Shown here one piece after another: positions 23,234-34,929 of a DNA stretch of 64,000 nt. The stretch's first letter is position 1, and every line of letters starts with the position of its first letter. The position numbers were made by a program, and so were the translations under genes. The notes under the pieces were generated by a model, which searched no databases, had not been told where the DNA came from, and worked only from the letters and a program-made list of their open reading frames with translations. The stretch is from assembly GCA_015680685.1 (NCBI GenBank), contig MNCI01027357.1, forward strand, positions 36,065 to 100,064. The letters are read 5' to 3'. Source of the DNA: Gnetum montanum. Lineage: Eukaryota > Streptophyta > Gnetopsida > Gnetales > Gnetaceae.

Positions 23234-23964
23234 TAAGTAAATTTGAATTTTGTCTTTTCAAGTAAATTTGAAGTCCACTTATCAATAATTAACATTGCAT
23301 GCTTATGTATAAGTAATCCTATATTAAAGGCATGCTTCATCATTGAAGGATTTCCTAACTTAAAAAGTAGACAAAACGATAATAATACCTAGCCTAAAAG
23401 ACTTGAATATGATGTTTTTACATCACATAAACTAACTATGGGGAGAAAATTTGATTACAATGCAAGTAATCTAAAATTTTAATGAACATATATTGTGACA
23501 TAAAATTAGCAACTTGTGACTCATATACATTATTAGAAAAAAAAAGTAGGTTTCTTAATTGCATCAACAACACTAGAATAATGTGTCACAAATTTTTGTA
23601 TCCCAACTTATAAATCTATAATGTGAGTATCAATAAAAAATTTTGCATAAATAGAAAAAGCAAAACATTTAACATCAATTAAAGTTGGAAGTAATTTCAC
23701 TATAATTAAAATCGTACAACATAATCCATGGAAAATATAATTTTTAATCATAGGTATCCAATATAGTCCTTAATCTCTTTGTTAAGGTTCTTATCCATGT
23801 CTAATGTTATCTAATTTTAATATTATTTAACCAATTTTACAAATTTGTCTAATCCTTTAGAGATAAAACTTTAATAAATGAAATGAAATTTTTAACTGAT
23901 TACTTTCATTCCATTAACTTCTTTCTTTATGGTTATCTATCCCTCTATCCTATTTATCAAGATA

Positions 23965-24070
23965 ACAATGAGATGTTAGCCTAGCAGTAAGACTCTTGGT
24001 GTGACAAAAATAGGTCATGGGTTTAATTCTAGTAGGCCATGTTGAGTTATAAAGCTCTAATTGAACTATA
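23965..24070 (+). mobile_element. tRNA-derived SINE, degenerate
   Basis: A Pol III-type split promoter is visible: box A GTTAGCCTAGCAG at 23976-23988 and box B GGGTTTAATTCT at 24019-24030, at normal spacing. The ...GTGTGACAAAA...GGTCATGGGTTTAATTC arrangement resembles plant Au-like SINEs. No cloverleaf forms, so it is not a tRNA gene. The 3' end is not clear. Confidence 0.6.
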
Positions 24071-24086
24071 TATCTTGAGGTACATT

Positions 24087-24220
24087 AATTCATCTAACTA
24101 TTCTAACTCTCAAATGATGCAATGGTAACTGATAAGAATAGAAGTAGAAAAATTAATTCATCTACCTATTTTAACTCTTAAATGATGAGATGGTAACCAA
24201 TGAGAATAGAAGTAGAAAAA
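24087..24220. repeat. 68-bp tandem duplication
   Basis: AATTCATCTA(A/C)CTATT...AGAAGTAGAAAAA occurs twice, at 24087 and 24155, with a few substitutions. Confidence 0.85.
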
Positions 24221-24841
24221 TGATTTGCCTTTGAATTAAGGCCTTCCCTAATGGTAATCAAATAGAAATTTTTTTTTCTTCTACATTTTCCCATGATATA
24301 CTCTATGTTTTACCAAACTAAGAACTTAGTTAAGATGATTGTTAACAGATTACATTTTGGAAAAACCTTACCCATCATTGTGATTAATTTAGATTATTAT
24401 CCAAATTTTTTAAAGCTTTTATATAAAATTTACAAACTATTTTACCTTTATAATAATATAAAAAAGTGTAAAACACTTTCCAGATTCATGCTATTCTTAT
24501 CAAGTGCAGAAAATAATCATTGTCACAGAACAGTTATGCTGAAAATGGGCATGCCATCCTCTTGACTACTCTTGACCTATCCATATTGTAATATGCAATT
24601 TTGAAATTCCTGGTCAAAAACTACTTCTTTGCATTTAGTTAAGCTTGAATTCATCCTACATGCATAATCCTAACTTCCTCGATTTGACTACAAACCATGC
24701 ACAGTATCATTAGGATGAACAACATGTTTCATGAAAATGTACCACAGTTTTCTTCATTGATCTATGCTAATAATGTCTATTACTAACCAACCTCATTGAA
24801 ACACAACAATAGCATGATAACTAGTCGTTCCATATCCCATC

Positions 24842-25457
24842 TATAAATAGAGAGCCATTGCTGCATAATCTTACACGGAAAGCACTTAAGAGCATTATTA
24901 CCACAATCTGGCTAGTGTGCTGCACAAAATTGTGAGAGAAAGCAATAAACATGATTGATTGCATGAATATCTATTTTATTTATGTAACTAATACTATGCT
25001 ACATTATGGATTTTCCTGTTGTGTTATTGGTATTATTAGTCATAATTTCCAACTTTGTTAATGATGATTCTGTGCTTTGGTTGGTGTAGTACTTTATTGC
25101 AGGTGGCAAGTCAAGCAGAGTAGAGATGGAGATTGATATTTTTGACATTTAGGAGCTTGTGTCCTCCAAGAATTTGACCCAAGACGAGATTAATTAAGGT
25201 GTGGATACGGTGACTTCTACTACTGGTGCATCAAATTTTAGCAAAGTAATTAGGAAAATAGATGCTAGGGTATTAAAGGAATTCCTAAAGGTGTAGTAGT
25301 AGCAATAGGAGTGGGATGTCCAATCAATAGGAAACTTGACTTCAAAGATCCTCCTAACCATAATCCTATGGCTGCAAAGTCCATGGTAACTCGTTTTCAA
25401 CACTACACCCACTTTACAGAGTTGAAGGAAGGTGATAAATTCATTATTGAACACAAG
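24842..25457 (+). pseudogene. Promoter-plus-ORF module, copy 1, broken; function unknown
   Basis: A TATAAATAG box (24842-24850) starts a stretch of about 615 bp that recurs at 31196-31800. The putative coding part (about 25100-25457) matches the ORF of copy 2 codon by codon, with at least two stops (in IFDI*ELV and IN*GVD) and a small deletion near 25290. The match ends at ...GAACACAAG (25457), nine bases before the LTR of element D, so the last third of the ORF is missing. The protein is not one I recognise. The AATAAA in GCAATAAACATG and the downstream TTGGTATTATTAG, which looks like a weak tRNA-Met primer-binding site, would also suit the R-U5 end of an LTR. Confidence 0.45.
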
Positions 25458-25466
25458 TAAATTCAT

Positions 25467-25938
25467 TGTAAGAAAATAATTGTGCAAAAAACTAGATGGC
25501 ACAAATAATCAAAGTACAGTATGTGAAAGAAAATGGCACAAAAAATTCACATGCATAAATAATTGGACCAAATGGGACTGACCTCTAGCCATTGATGCCT
25601 CAGATTAAATTTGGCATTCTAATTCTTATTTTACATGAGCACTTTGCATCAATGGTGTATGCAATCTTTATCTGTCTATGAAAGGGATCGGAACTACAAT
25701 CTTGTTGTGATTCTTGGTGCCTTTGTTATCTCATCAAGAATGAATTTATAGGTGACAGAATTGGTTATCATAAGAGACCCAATGCCAACATGTAAAAACA
25801 TGTTACCAAATATGGAGACCACCTTGATGCATTAACCAACTCATAAAAATGCATTAGTGGGTATGGTGGCCACTTTCATGCATTAACTAACCCATAAAAA
25901 CAGGTTAGTGGGCATAGTGGCCACTTTCATGCATTACA
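25467..25938 (-). repeat. 3' LTR of element D
   Basis: Plus-strand ends TGTAAGAAAATAATT and ...CATGCATTACA. Contains two copies of a unit of about 48 bp built on CACTTTCATGCATTAACTAACCCATAAAA in the U3 part; the other LTR has three. Confidence 0.8.
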
Positions 25939-26119
25939 ATGCATCATCTTTGAAACGTAATTCTTTATATGGTAACTTAACTTTATGAATAAACCTAATG
26001 TTCATTCTAGTTCCTTCCATATGTGTATTTTCTCTAATAACAATATGTGCAAACCATATGAGAAAATAACACAACTAAATAAGAGTTTTATTAAGACTGT
26101 AAGTTGTATGTACAAAAAA
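25939..26119 (-). other. 3' untranslated region of element D
   Basis: Lies between the end of pol and the 3' LTR. No clear polypurine tract was seen next to the LTR; AAAGATGATGCAT on the minus strand is the nearest candidate. Confidence 0.4.
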
Positions 26120-29090
26120 TTACATTATTGAACCAAGTCCCATCTGAACTACATGATCCTTAAATGACTTTGGTGGCATTCTTTTTGTCAAAGGATCAGC
26201 TATCATTAATTCAATGCTTATATGCACAATTATCATTTTTTATTTCCTTAATACATTCCCTTATGGCTAAGTGCTTGATGTCGATGTGTTTACTTCAATT
26301 GCCACTCTTATTATTCTTAGTCACAAAGGCAACAGCTAAATTTTCACAAAAAATTCTTAATGGCCTAGATATAGAATCCAAAATTATAAGCCCTGATAGC
26401 CATACACCATGTGAATTAGCCTAAAAAAATGAACGCTACCTCCATGGTGGAATTCACAACCAAGGTTTGCTTTCGACTCCTCTATGATATAGCTCTTCCA
26501 ACTAGGATGAAAATATAACCAAATGTTGATTTTCATGAATCAACATAGTTAACAAAGTCTAAGTCAGAGTAGAAAATCACCTCTAAGGAGTTAGTTCATT
26601 TATACATAAGCATGTAGCATGCTGTACCTTGAAGGTACCTCATCACTTTCTTTGCAGCCCTCTAGTGGTCAATACCTGGATTACTCTAATATTTGTCCAA
26701 CATTCCCATAGCAAATGCAATGTCAAGTCTTATGTAGACCAAAGTATACATAAGGCTTCCAACAATTGAAGCATATGAAATGTTGCTCATCTAACTTTTC
26801 TCTAAATCATTCCTAGGGCACTAGTTCAAATTGAACTTGTCACCCTTTGTAGTGGATGCTATACTTGGTGAACAATCTTTCATCCAAAACCTCTCTAAAA
26901 CTTTATTGATATAGGTTTCCTAGAACAGTCCTAGAATACATCTAGATATGTCTCTATGGATTTGTATGCTAATGACATCAAATGCCTCACCCATATCCTT
27001 CATGTTAAAATTCTTAGAGAGAAAATGTTTCACCTTGTATAAAAATCCACTATTATTGGTTGCAAGAAGAATATCATCCACATATAGAACAAGGAAACAA
27101 ATTTTTCTCCCACTAACCTTTTAGTATATACATTGATCCATGATTTTTTCTTCCAAACCAAATGAAGTGATTATATCATGGAATTTTAAGTACCATTGAC
27201 GGGAGGCCTATTTCAATTCATATATGGATTTCCTGAGCTTGCATATCAATTTCTCATCATCACTAGAGAAAAATCCTTTAGGTTATTTCATATAAACCTC
27301 TTCCTCTAGATCACCATTAAGGAATGTTGTTTTCACATCCATTTGATGTAGTTGAAGATGACATGATAACATAAAGGGCGTCCTTCTTAGATACAAGAGA
27401 AAAGATCTTCTTATAATCTATTCCCTCTTTCTAAGTAAACCCTTTAGCAACAAGTTTGACCTTATATCTTTCAATGTTGCCCAATGATTCTTTCTTAGTC
27501 TTGAAGACCCATTTTCATTCAATGGCTTTTACACCATCAGGCAACTTGACAAGATCCTAGACTCCATTAGATGACATAGAGTTCATTTCATCTTTCATGA
27601 CATCATAACACAAGTTAGATTCCTTACAAATCATGGCTTGTGAAAACATTTCAGGATCATTTTGAACTCCTATGTTGTAGTCATACTCCTATAGATATAC
27701 CGTATAGTCACTAGGAATCATTGACTACCTTACTCTAGTAGATCTTCTTAATGTTGTTTCATCATTCTCTTGAGGATCATGATGTTCAACAAGTTGTTCA
27801 ATAGGCTCTGGTATCTATTATTTAGCTATATCTACTACTTCTTGATCAATAGTTTGTGGAACTTCAATGATTGGTTGTTGTTCGTTACACATTTGTGCTC
27901 TAGGAATATTGTGCACAACAATCAATCTATCATTTGAAATAGTGGGTTGAGCATCTATATGATCTATCTTAGGAAAAATGTTCTAAGATCTACTAGTCCC
28001 ACTAATCAAGTCATTCTCAAGAAATTTAGCATTCCTTGATTCCACAACCCTAGTTGTATGTGATGGATAATAAAGTCTGTATCCCTTAGATCATTCAGCA
28101 TATCCAACAAAATACCCACTTATGATCCTTGGGTCTAGCTTCTTTTCTTATGGATTATAGACTCTTACTTTAGACAAGCCTCCCAAAACATGTATATGTC
28201 ATAAACTCGGTTTCCAACCTTTCCATAATTCAAATGGTGTTTTTGAGATAGCCTTGGTTGGAACTCGATTTAATATATACACGACCATCTTAAAAGCTTC
28301 AGTTCACAAGGATTTAGAAAGCTTGGAGCTACTAAGCATACTTCACACCATGTCCAATAATGTTCAATTTCTTCTTTCTGCCATACTATTCTAGTCTAGA
28401 GAACTAGGCATAGTGTACTAGGCAACAATCCCATGTTCTTGAAGAAACTTAGCAAATGGACTAGGTGCTTTTCCATCATCAGTATATCTACCATAGTATT
28501 CACCACCTCTATCATATCTCACTATCTTTATTTACTTACCGCATTGTTTCTCTACTTCAGCCTTAAACATCTTAAAGGCATCTAAAGCTTTGCTCTTGTT
28601 ATGAAGTAGGTAGAGATGCATATATTGGGAGTAATCATTAATAAAGGTAATGAAATAATTTTGACCATACACATCCATATCTTGACTATAGATATCTATA
28701 TGTATGATCTCTAATATGTCTGAACTCCTCTTGGCATCTTTCTTTGACATATTGGTCTACTTTCCCTTTATGTAGTCCACATAGGTGTCAAAGTCAAAAA
28801 AATCTAGAGTACTAAGTACTTCATCATTTACTAATCTCTTAATTCTCTCAATAGAGATATGTCCTAATCTACGATGCCACAACATAGAGGATTTATCATT
28901 CATAATACATCTCTTGATGCCAACATAAACATGCATAGAAGTATAAGAAGTTTCATTCTATAAATTAATTTTGAAAATACCATCTATCAATGTACCATTT
29001 CCAATAAGTTTAGATTTATAATATAAACTTAATATAGTGTCTAAAATATTAAAGGAAAATCCCAATGATACAAGCCTTGAAACGAAAATT
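26120..29090 (-). pseudogene. pol of copia element D
   Basis: On the minus strand the pre-integrase domain reads SRLVSLGFSFNI, then SMLWHRRLGHISIERI (about 28870), giving the zinc-finger histidines. The integrase core starts near 28750 (SDILEIIHIDIYS) and keeps its first Asp at 28694-28696; FITFINDYSQ follows. RT carries KLICKLRKSIY and RQWYLKFH near 27180-27240 and the active site YVDD at 27073-27084. RNase H and the pol end lie at 26120-26560, with ADPLTKRMPPKSF and VQMGLGS near the terminus, as in plant copia elements. Stops and shifts occur throughout, and the region between integrase and RT (27500-28200) is hard to follow. No active product is expected. Confidence 0.85.
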
Positions 29091-29099
29091 AAATTCCTT

Positions 29100-29564
29100 G
29101 AAAAACTAGGAACATAAAATGTCTTTTCCAACTCTAAAATAAAATTTTAGTGAGCTTCATGGATGAAAACTTCATTATCAAGGTGCTAGCCAATGCCTTG
29201 TCTAATGACTTAAATTATTCATCAATGGACTTTCAACAAAGCATGCACATTGTCATACTATTCCAATGAACCATGCATACCAATTGAGATCTTGGTTTTT
29301 ATGAACATGACATAGAGGCAATTAGATATTCGAATGGTTCATAGCAGGTGATTCATCCTTATGGATAGCATAATCAATGTCCATCCAGCCTAAATGAAGA
29401 AGAATTCTCTCATTCCATACCTTATAATTATCATCTTTTAATTTAAGAATGTCACATCTAAAATTAGAGCAGCTTACAGCTTGTATAACTACATAATCAA
29501 ACATGCTTATGTAACTAAATTTGAGGTTAAAATTCCATAAGACATGTTTACCAATGTAAATCAT
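29100..29564 (-). pseudogene. gag of copia element D, N-terminal part
   Basis: The minus-strand frame from 29564 contains LKDDNYKVWNERILLHLGWMD, the N-terminal signature of plant copia Gag (LxGxNYxxWxxxMxxxL), then DIDYAIHKDES. Beyond about 29320 the frame breaks up. A zinc knuckle was not found, and the distance to the pre-integrase domain is too short for a full Gag plus protease, so much of gag and the protease appears deleted. Confidence 0.75.
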
Positions 29565-30568
29565 GAAAAATATGAATCAAATGACATAAAATTTCCTATG
29601 GGCTAAAGTTTAATTCAAACAGATTCATATATCCTTACGATGAAACTATTAAATTATATTCCTTTTCTTAATTTCTATGGGTAAATTAAGAAAAATAATT
29701 TAACATATCATCCTAATTAATCATATCAAATACAATAAAAAATCCTATGCGATAAAATTTATCATATTACATATGATTAATCACAATGTTTAATGTTGTG
29801 TATCATATGTGATCCAAAAGCTCTTAGTACATAATTTTGCATAATTAAAGATGCTATGGCTACTCTCTAATTATACAAAATTATATAGATCATTTGTTAT
29901 AATTCATATGCAAAAAATGATACGTATACAAAAATATTCATGAAATTGATAAATTACCAAACTCAACATGGTAGAAACATAATTCATTCAATTATTCCAA
30001 CCTAAGGTGCCCAGGTGGAGGCCAAAGCACCAAAAGAAAACCCTATAAAATGACATTAATTCATTGGCCGACATGAAAAAAACACCAGGAATCATAATAA
30101 CAATGATGAATATTAGATATGCAAGCCAAAATGGAAAAAACACATACATAATTCACAGAATCTAGCTATACGTAGAGGGAATAAACATCTATTAGCCTTA
30201 AGACCACTCAAGTTAAACCAAATTATGCTCAACCTTTGAAAACATTTACATAACAATAGGCTATTGCAGGCCAATGATGTAGACAGCAAACTATTGCATG
30301 AGGAAAAATTGTAGACATCACAACCAGACAAGCTCTCCAAAACAACAAAAGAAAATATCCTCATTGCCACAACAATAATGGTTTCTATTTTCTAGTTCTA
30401 CAGTGCACAAGAATGCATTAAAACATCAAAGTGAAATCTCTTTTACCAAGCATAAACCAAAAGTGAGTAATCTTCCTCAAACTACAAAGCACAAAAATAT
30501 TTTTTTTAAAAAAACACTATTTCCATATTGCACCATCATAAAAAATTACATCAAGATAGAGATCTAAG
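29565..30568 (-). other. Leader of element D
   Basis: About 1 kb between the primer-binding site and gag. A minus-strand open frame at 30113-30370 shows no recognised domain and is not called as a gene. Confidence 0.5.
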
Positions 30569-30582
30569 GATTTAATACCAAA
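30569..30582 (-). other. Primer-binding site of element D (tRNA-Met type)
   Basis: On the minus strand TTTGGTATTAAATCC directly follows the LTR end ...TTTTCTTACA. It resembles TTGGTATCAGAGC with several substitutions. Confidence 0.7.
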
Positions 30583-31135
30583 TGTAAGAAAATAATTATG
30601 TAGAAAACTAGATGTCACAAGTAATCGAAGTAATCAAATGTAATCAAAGTACATAAAAGCGAATGGCACAAGAAATTCACATGCATAAATAATTGGAAAT
30701 GCACAATTCTTGAGAAAATGAAACTAACCTTTAGCCATTGATGCCTTAGATTAAATTTGGTGTTATGATTCTTCTTTCACATGGGTGCTCTACAATGATA
30801 GTGTATGCAATCTTCAAGCATCTGTGAAACAGACTAGAATTGCAATCCTGCTATGATTCATGATGCCTTTGTTCTCCCATCAAGAATGAATTTATAGGCC
30901 ATGGAATCAGTTACCATAAAAGACCCAATGCCAATGTGTAAAAATGCATTACTCGATATGGAAACCACCTTGATATGTTAACCGACTCATAAAAATTCGT
31001 TAGTGGGCATGGTTGCCACTTTCATGCATTAACTAACCCATACAAATGCATTAGTTGGCATGGTGACTACTTTTATACATTAACTAACCCATAAAATGCA
31101 TTAATGGGGATGGTGGCCACTTTCATACACTAACA
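30583..31135 (-). repeat. 5' LTR of element D
   Basis: Matches 25467-25938, with three U3 units of about 48 bp instead of two. A minus-strand TATA box (CCTATAAATTC) lies near 30890. The outer end is placed at CACTAACA (31135), but a further diverged unit runs on to about 31180. Confidence 0.75.
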
Positions 31136-31195
31136 AATGCATAAAGTGTGTTAGTGGGTAACGCATGCTACAAACTAACCATGCCATCCCTAATC

Positions 31196-31204
31196 TATAA
31201 ATAG
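31196..31204 (+). promoter_or_regulatory. TATA box of module copy 2
   Basis: TATAAATAG followed by AGAGCC, identical to copy 1 at 24842-24850 including flanking bases. It lies 230 bases upstream of the ORF. Confidence 0.55.
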
Positions 31205-31434
31205 AGAGCCACTACTGCATAATCTTACACAAAAATCACTTAAGAGCATTATTGCCATAATTTGGCTAGTGTGTTACATAGAATTATGAGAGAAAGCAAT
31301 AAACATGATTGATTTCATGAATATCTATTTTATTTTTGTAACTAATACTATGCTACATTGTGGATTTTCATGTTGTCTTATTGGTATTATCAATCATAAT
31401 TTCCAAGTCTATTAATGATGATTTTGTGCTTTAG

Positions 31435-31911
31435 GTGGTGCAGTACTTTATTGCAGATGGAGAGTCAAGTAGAGTAGAGATGGAGATTGATATTGCTAAC
31501 ATTTGGAAGCCTCTGTCCTCCAAGAATCTAATCCAAGATGAGATTAATGAAGGTTTGGATATGGTAACTTCTACTGCTAGTGCATCAAATTTTGGCAAAG
31601 TAACTAGGGAAATAGGTGCTAGGGTATTAAAGGAATCCCTAAAAGGTGTAGTAGCAAAAACAAGAGTGGGAGGTCTAATTAAAAAGAAACTTGACTTCAA
31701 AGATCCTCCTAATCATAATCATGTGGCTATAGAGCCCATGGTAACTTGTTTTTATCACTACACCCAATTTTCAAAGTTGAAGGAAGGTGATAAATTCATT
31801 GTTGAGCACAAGATTTTCAAATCCAATGATACTAAAAAATATAGGTTTTGCATTCTAAGGAAGAATAATCCTCCTCCTGCTATAGGAGCACCTCCAGCCT
31901 CCCAACTATAA
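31435..31911 (+). CDS. Unrecognised 158-codon ORF, module copy 2
   Basis: This is the longest uninterrupted frame of non-repeat appearance in the middle of the window. The predicted protein is soluble, without a signal peptide or membrane segment. It starts MVQYFIADGESSRVEMEID; the middle is rich in Ser/Thr and Lys (VTSTASASNFGKV, KTRVGGLIKKKLDF). It continues with an aromatic, charged part (CFYHYTQFSKLKEGDKFIVEHK) and ends with a Pro/Ala tail (PPPAIGAPPASQL). I recognise no family. The ATG is preceded by TGTGCTTTAG, which could be a 3' splice site, so the true start may be in an upstream exon. Codon-level similarity with copy 1 (25100-25457) suggests past selection or shared descent of a mobile unit; the setting and the weak primer-site-like TTGGTATTATC at 31380 also allow a Gag-like or leader ORF of an LTR element. 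Confidence 0.4.
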   Translation: MVQYFIADGESSRVEMEIDIANIWKPLSSKNLIQDEINEGLDMVTSTASASNFGKVTREIGARVLKESLKGVVAKTRVGGLIKKKLDFKDPPNHNHVAIEPMVTCFYHYTQFSKLKEGDKFIVEHKIFKSNDTKKYRFCILRKNNPPPAIGAPPASQL

Positions 31912-32044
31912 GCTAAAAAAGAAACATTAAAGTAACCCTCCAATAATGATTCCTCCATTAGTGGTCACCTACCTACCAACCATGCATGATGAAACACTAG
32001 GAAATTAGGAAAATATTATATACTATGTACGTCTATGTTCAAGC
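31912..32044. other. Spacer ending in the left target site of element E
   Basis: Nothing recognised. The last five bases, CAAGC (32040-32044), form the left target-site duplication of E, against CAAGT at 52646-52650. Confidence 0.6.
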
Positions 32045-33648
32045 TGTTGATGCATAAATTTTGGATGCACCAACACCAGGAAAAATCTCATTTAAATACA
32101 TTATTTCCTAGGGCTCCTTCCATATAGGTATGAAAACTCAGGAATAATCTTAGTTGAAGAGGGCTATGTAACATTTAGAAAGTAAAGCAAACAAAAAAAT
32201 TGGGGGAATTTAAATTGGATAATTGTCTTAAACTTCAAGTCTTCATAAAAATATAGTAGGTAACTAGAAAATTTAAACTTTCCCCTAGTCCTTGCTGCTA
32301 CTGCCAGTGGTGCCCACTGCTAGGTAGGAAGACCTCGACTACCACCAGAGGGAGAGAGAGAGATCCGTTCCACTACTACTAGCCAAATAGTTGATGCATA
32401 TACCATTTTCACACTATCTACCACCATCTATGAATGTCCCTATTACCAAGAAGGAGAGAGAGGTCGTTCCTACTACAAGAATGTTGCCATCCCTACTATA
32501 GTTGCTAACGTCAACCATGCAAGAGCTTGTTGCATGTGTCGTCATTCACCATGCATTGTCTAGGTCACCTGCTGACTATTATGAGTAACATGCCTATTGA
32601 CCATCATTGAGAAGGAGGAAAAATAAGACCTCACAAGCCCAACTACTCTTGACACTTATAAAGTTAGTACCATTAGAAGCTCCTAACACTTACCATGTAG
32701 TCACCTCAAGTGCACATTGTTATTATCAAAGAGAGAAAGAAGAGAGAACCCTACTATAGTTTCTAACTTCCACTACACACTTACACTATCTACTGATGCA
32801 CCTGTAGGAGTGAGGGGAGGCTAATAACTCCACTCCACTATTGACTACGTTGCTTGTCATTGTTACATGCTACTACCACCATTAAAATTCATAGTTTTAT
32901 CCACTGTCGTCTATTAGGGAAAGGAGGAGAGAGAGAGAGATGTCACTGCTATTCACTTTACATGTTGTAGACACATCATTCATAGCCTCTATTTCCTAGT
33001 ATGTACACCATTCTATTTTCCACACATGCCACCAAAAAGAGGAGAGTCTAGACCCTAATGAGAGAGAGGTTGGTCCCTAATGTGAGAGAGAGGTTGGCCC
33101 CCAATGTAAAAGAGAGGCTAGCTATAATGTTCTCCCTTTACTTTCCCTCTCTGTTATCCTTTTATAGTAGCTTTTCTAGTAGTTTTAAATGTCCATGTCC
33201 CATGTTGGTTTCGGTTACCACCCGCTATTAGTTACTGCAATCATAACTTCCACGCTGATAGTTACCACCACTCACTTGGTATAACTGCGACCATGTCCCA
33301 CTTCACCCACCACCTTTGTAACTCTCACCACTATCACCATGTTCTTCATCATATCCACCATCGTTTACAACCACATCCCACATCTCTGCATAACTCATGT
33401 AACTCCCAACACCACCACCATTAGTTACACCACCTCTATGATTGTTACATAACCCATGTTCTACATCACCTAGGTCATTACATCCACACCATCATGGCAT
33501 GGCAATGTAACCATTATCACAAGCTTGCCATTATGAATTAAGCCCTATGACATGTTGGTACAAATTAACTTTCTTTGTGCTCAATGCCAATAGATTAGAC
33601 TTTTTGTTCATGGCCCTGTGCTTAGCATAGGTGATGTTGGCATCAACA
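32045..33648 (-). repeat. 3' LTR of element E (1604 bp)
   Basis: Contains GAGA-rich blocks, three to four units of an AGAGAGAGGTTGGCCCC repeat (about 33050-33125) and a CCACCAC-rich end. Its many short Tyr/Thr/His-type frames are not genes. Confidence 0.85.
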
Positions 33649-34012
33649 CTTAGCCCCCAAACTAGAAATTTCATGCAAGTGCAAGGAATAGCACAACCAT
33701 AGAAATATTAAAAGGAGATGCATAAGACAGAAGACAAAAGTTAGGACACATGTGAGCACTGCCAAAATTAGAAATGGGAAAAGAAGGTTTAAGATTCTAG
33801 TAATGATAATGATAATATTTAGAAAATAGGAAGCATCAAATTTTTTTTTAAAAAAAGGTAGAAAATAAAGGGTTTGGAGACAGAGGTTTTCAATAAGGAG
33901 TATAAAAAATAAAATTTATAGGAACCAATAGTTTTGAAATATAAACAAAACAGGATCAAAAAATGGAAAAACAAAGGCTAGAAAAATGGTCCTCCTTCTA
34001 GCACCAAAAAGG
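33649..34012 (-). other. 364-bp interior of element E with PBS and polypurine tract
   Basis: On the minus strand, TTTTTGGTGCTAGAAGGAGG (33988-34012) follows the 5' LTR and looks like the primer-binding leader of plant Ty3 elements of the Tat group. TTTGGGGGCTAAG (33649-33661) precedes the 3' LTR as polypurine tract. Nothing in between codes. Confidence 0.75.
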
Positions 34013-34929
34013 TGTTGATGCATAGCTTTTAAACTCACCAAAACTAAGAAAAAAAACTCATTTGAGAAGACTATTGCCTAGGACACCTCTTGTATGTGTA
34101 TGAAAACCTAGAAATAGTTTCAGTTGGAGAGGGCTATGTGATGTTCAAAAACTAACATAAACCAAAAAAGAATCAGGGGAATTTAAATTGGATAACTGTC
34201 TTGAACTTTAGGACTTCATGAAAATATAGTAGGTAATGATAAAATTTAAACTTTTCCATAGTCCCTACTACTATTATCAGTGATGTCCACTATTGAGTAA
34301 AAAAACCTTGACTACCATCAAAGAGGGAGAAGGAGAGAGATTTATTCCACTGCTGCTGGCTAGAAAGCTGATGCATCTACCACTATCATGCTATCTACTA
34401 CTATCTACATGTGCTTCCACTACTAGGAAAGAGAGAGAGGTCATTCCTACTATAGGAATGTTGCCACCCCTTGGCCTCTATTGGTGGTAGAGAGACCACC
34501 TACTATAGTTGCTGACATCAACTATGTAAGAGCCTGCTGCACGCGTCACTAGTTTCCATGTGTTATTTGTGTCACTTGCTAGCTACCATGAGTCATGCAC
34601 CTATTGACTATCATTGGGAGGAAGGAAAAATAGAACCTCACATGCCCCATTTCTTCTAATGCTTGCAATGTTGCTACCATCAGAAGCTTTTGATGTGTTC
34701 CATGCAGTCACCTAATGCACACACTATTGTTGCCAAAGAGAGAAAGAAGAGAGAACCCTGCTATAGTTACTGACTACCACTACATGCCTGTGCTATCTGC
34801 TAACACACTTGTAGGAGCGAGGGAAGGTTGAGAGATCCACTCCACTATTGACTACACTGCCTACCATCATTACGTGCTGCTACTACCATTGCAATTCATT
34901 GTTCTATCCACCATCATCTACTAGGAAAG
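34013..34929 (-). repeat. 5' LTR of element E, left part
   Basis: Aligns with 32045-32910 and stops at ...TACTAGGAAAG. The last five bases, GAAAG, are the left target-site copy of element F. Confidence 0.87.

Larger units (their letters stand above)
23234..24841. other. AT-rich spacer with SINE and small tandem repeat
   Basis: Apart from the SINE (23965-24070) and the 68-bp tandem duplication (24087-24220), no gene is seen. A short stretch around 24230-24260 (TTAAGGCCT then T-rich CTTCTACATTTT) recurs loosely at 58205-58255. Confidence 0.5.
25467..31135 (-). mobile_element. Ty1/copia LTR retrotransposon D, degenerate
   Basis: Direct repeats at 25467-25938 and 30583-31135 bound an interior that reads gag, pre-integrase, integrase, RT and RNase H on the minus strand. 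The order integrase before RT makes it copia. The 5' LTR (high coordinates) carries a minus-strand TATA box in GGCCTATAAATTC and is followed by a tRNA-Met-like primer-binding site. The flanks TTCAT and AATGC do not match as a target-site duplication; the right boundary is blurred because U3-like repeat sequence continues to about 31180. The element is full of stops and shifts, and gag is shorter than usual. Confidence 0.88.

Noticed and set aside
23976-24030. Functional tRNA gene
   Set aside because: Box A and box B are present, but no acceptor stem or cloverleaf forms; a SINE fits better.
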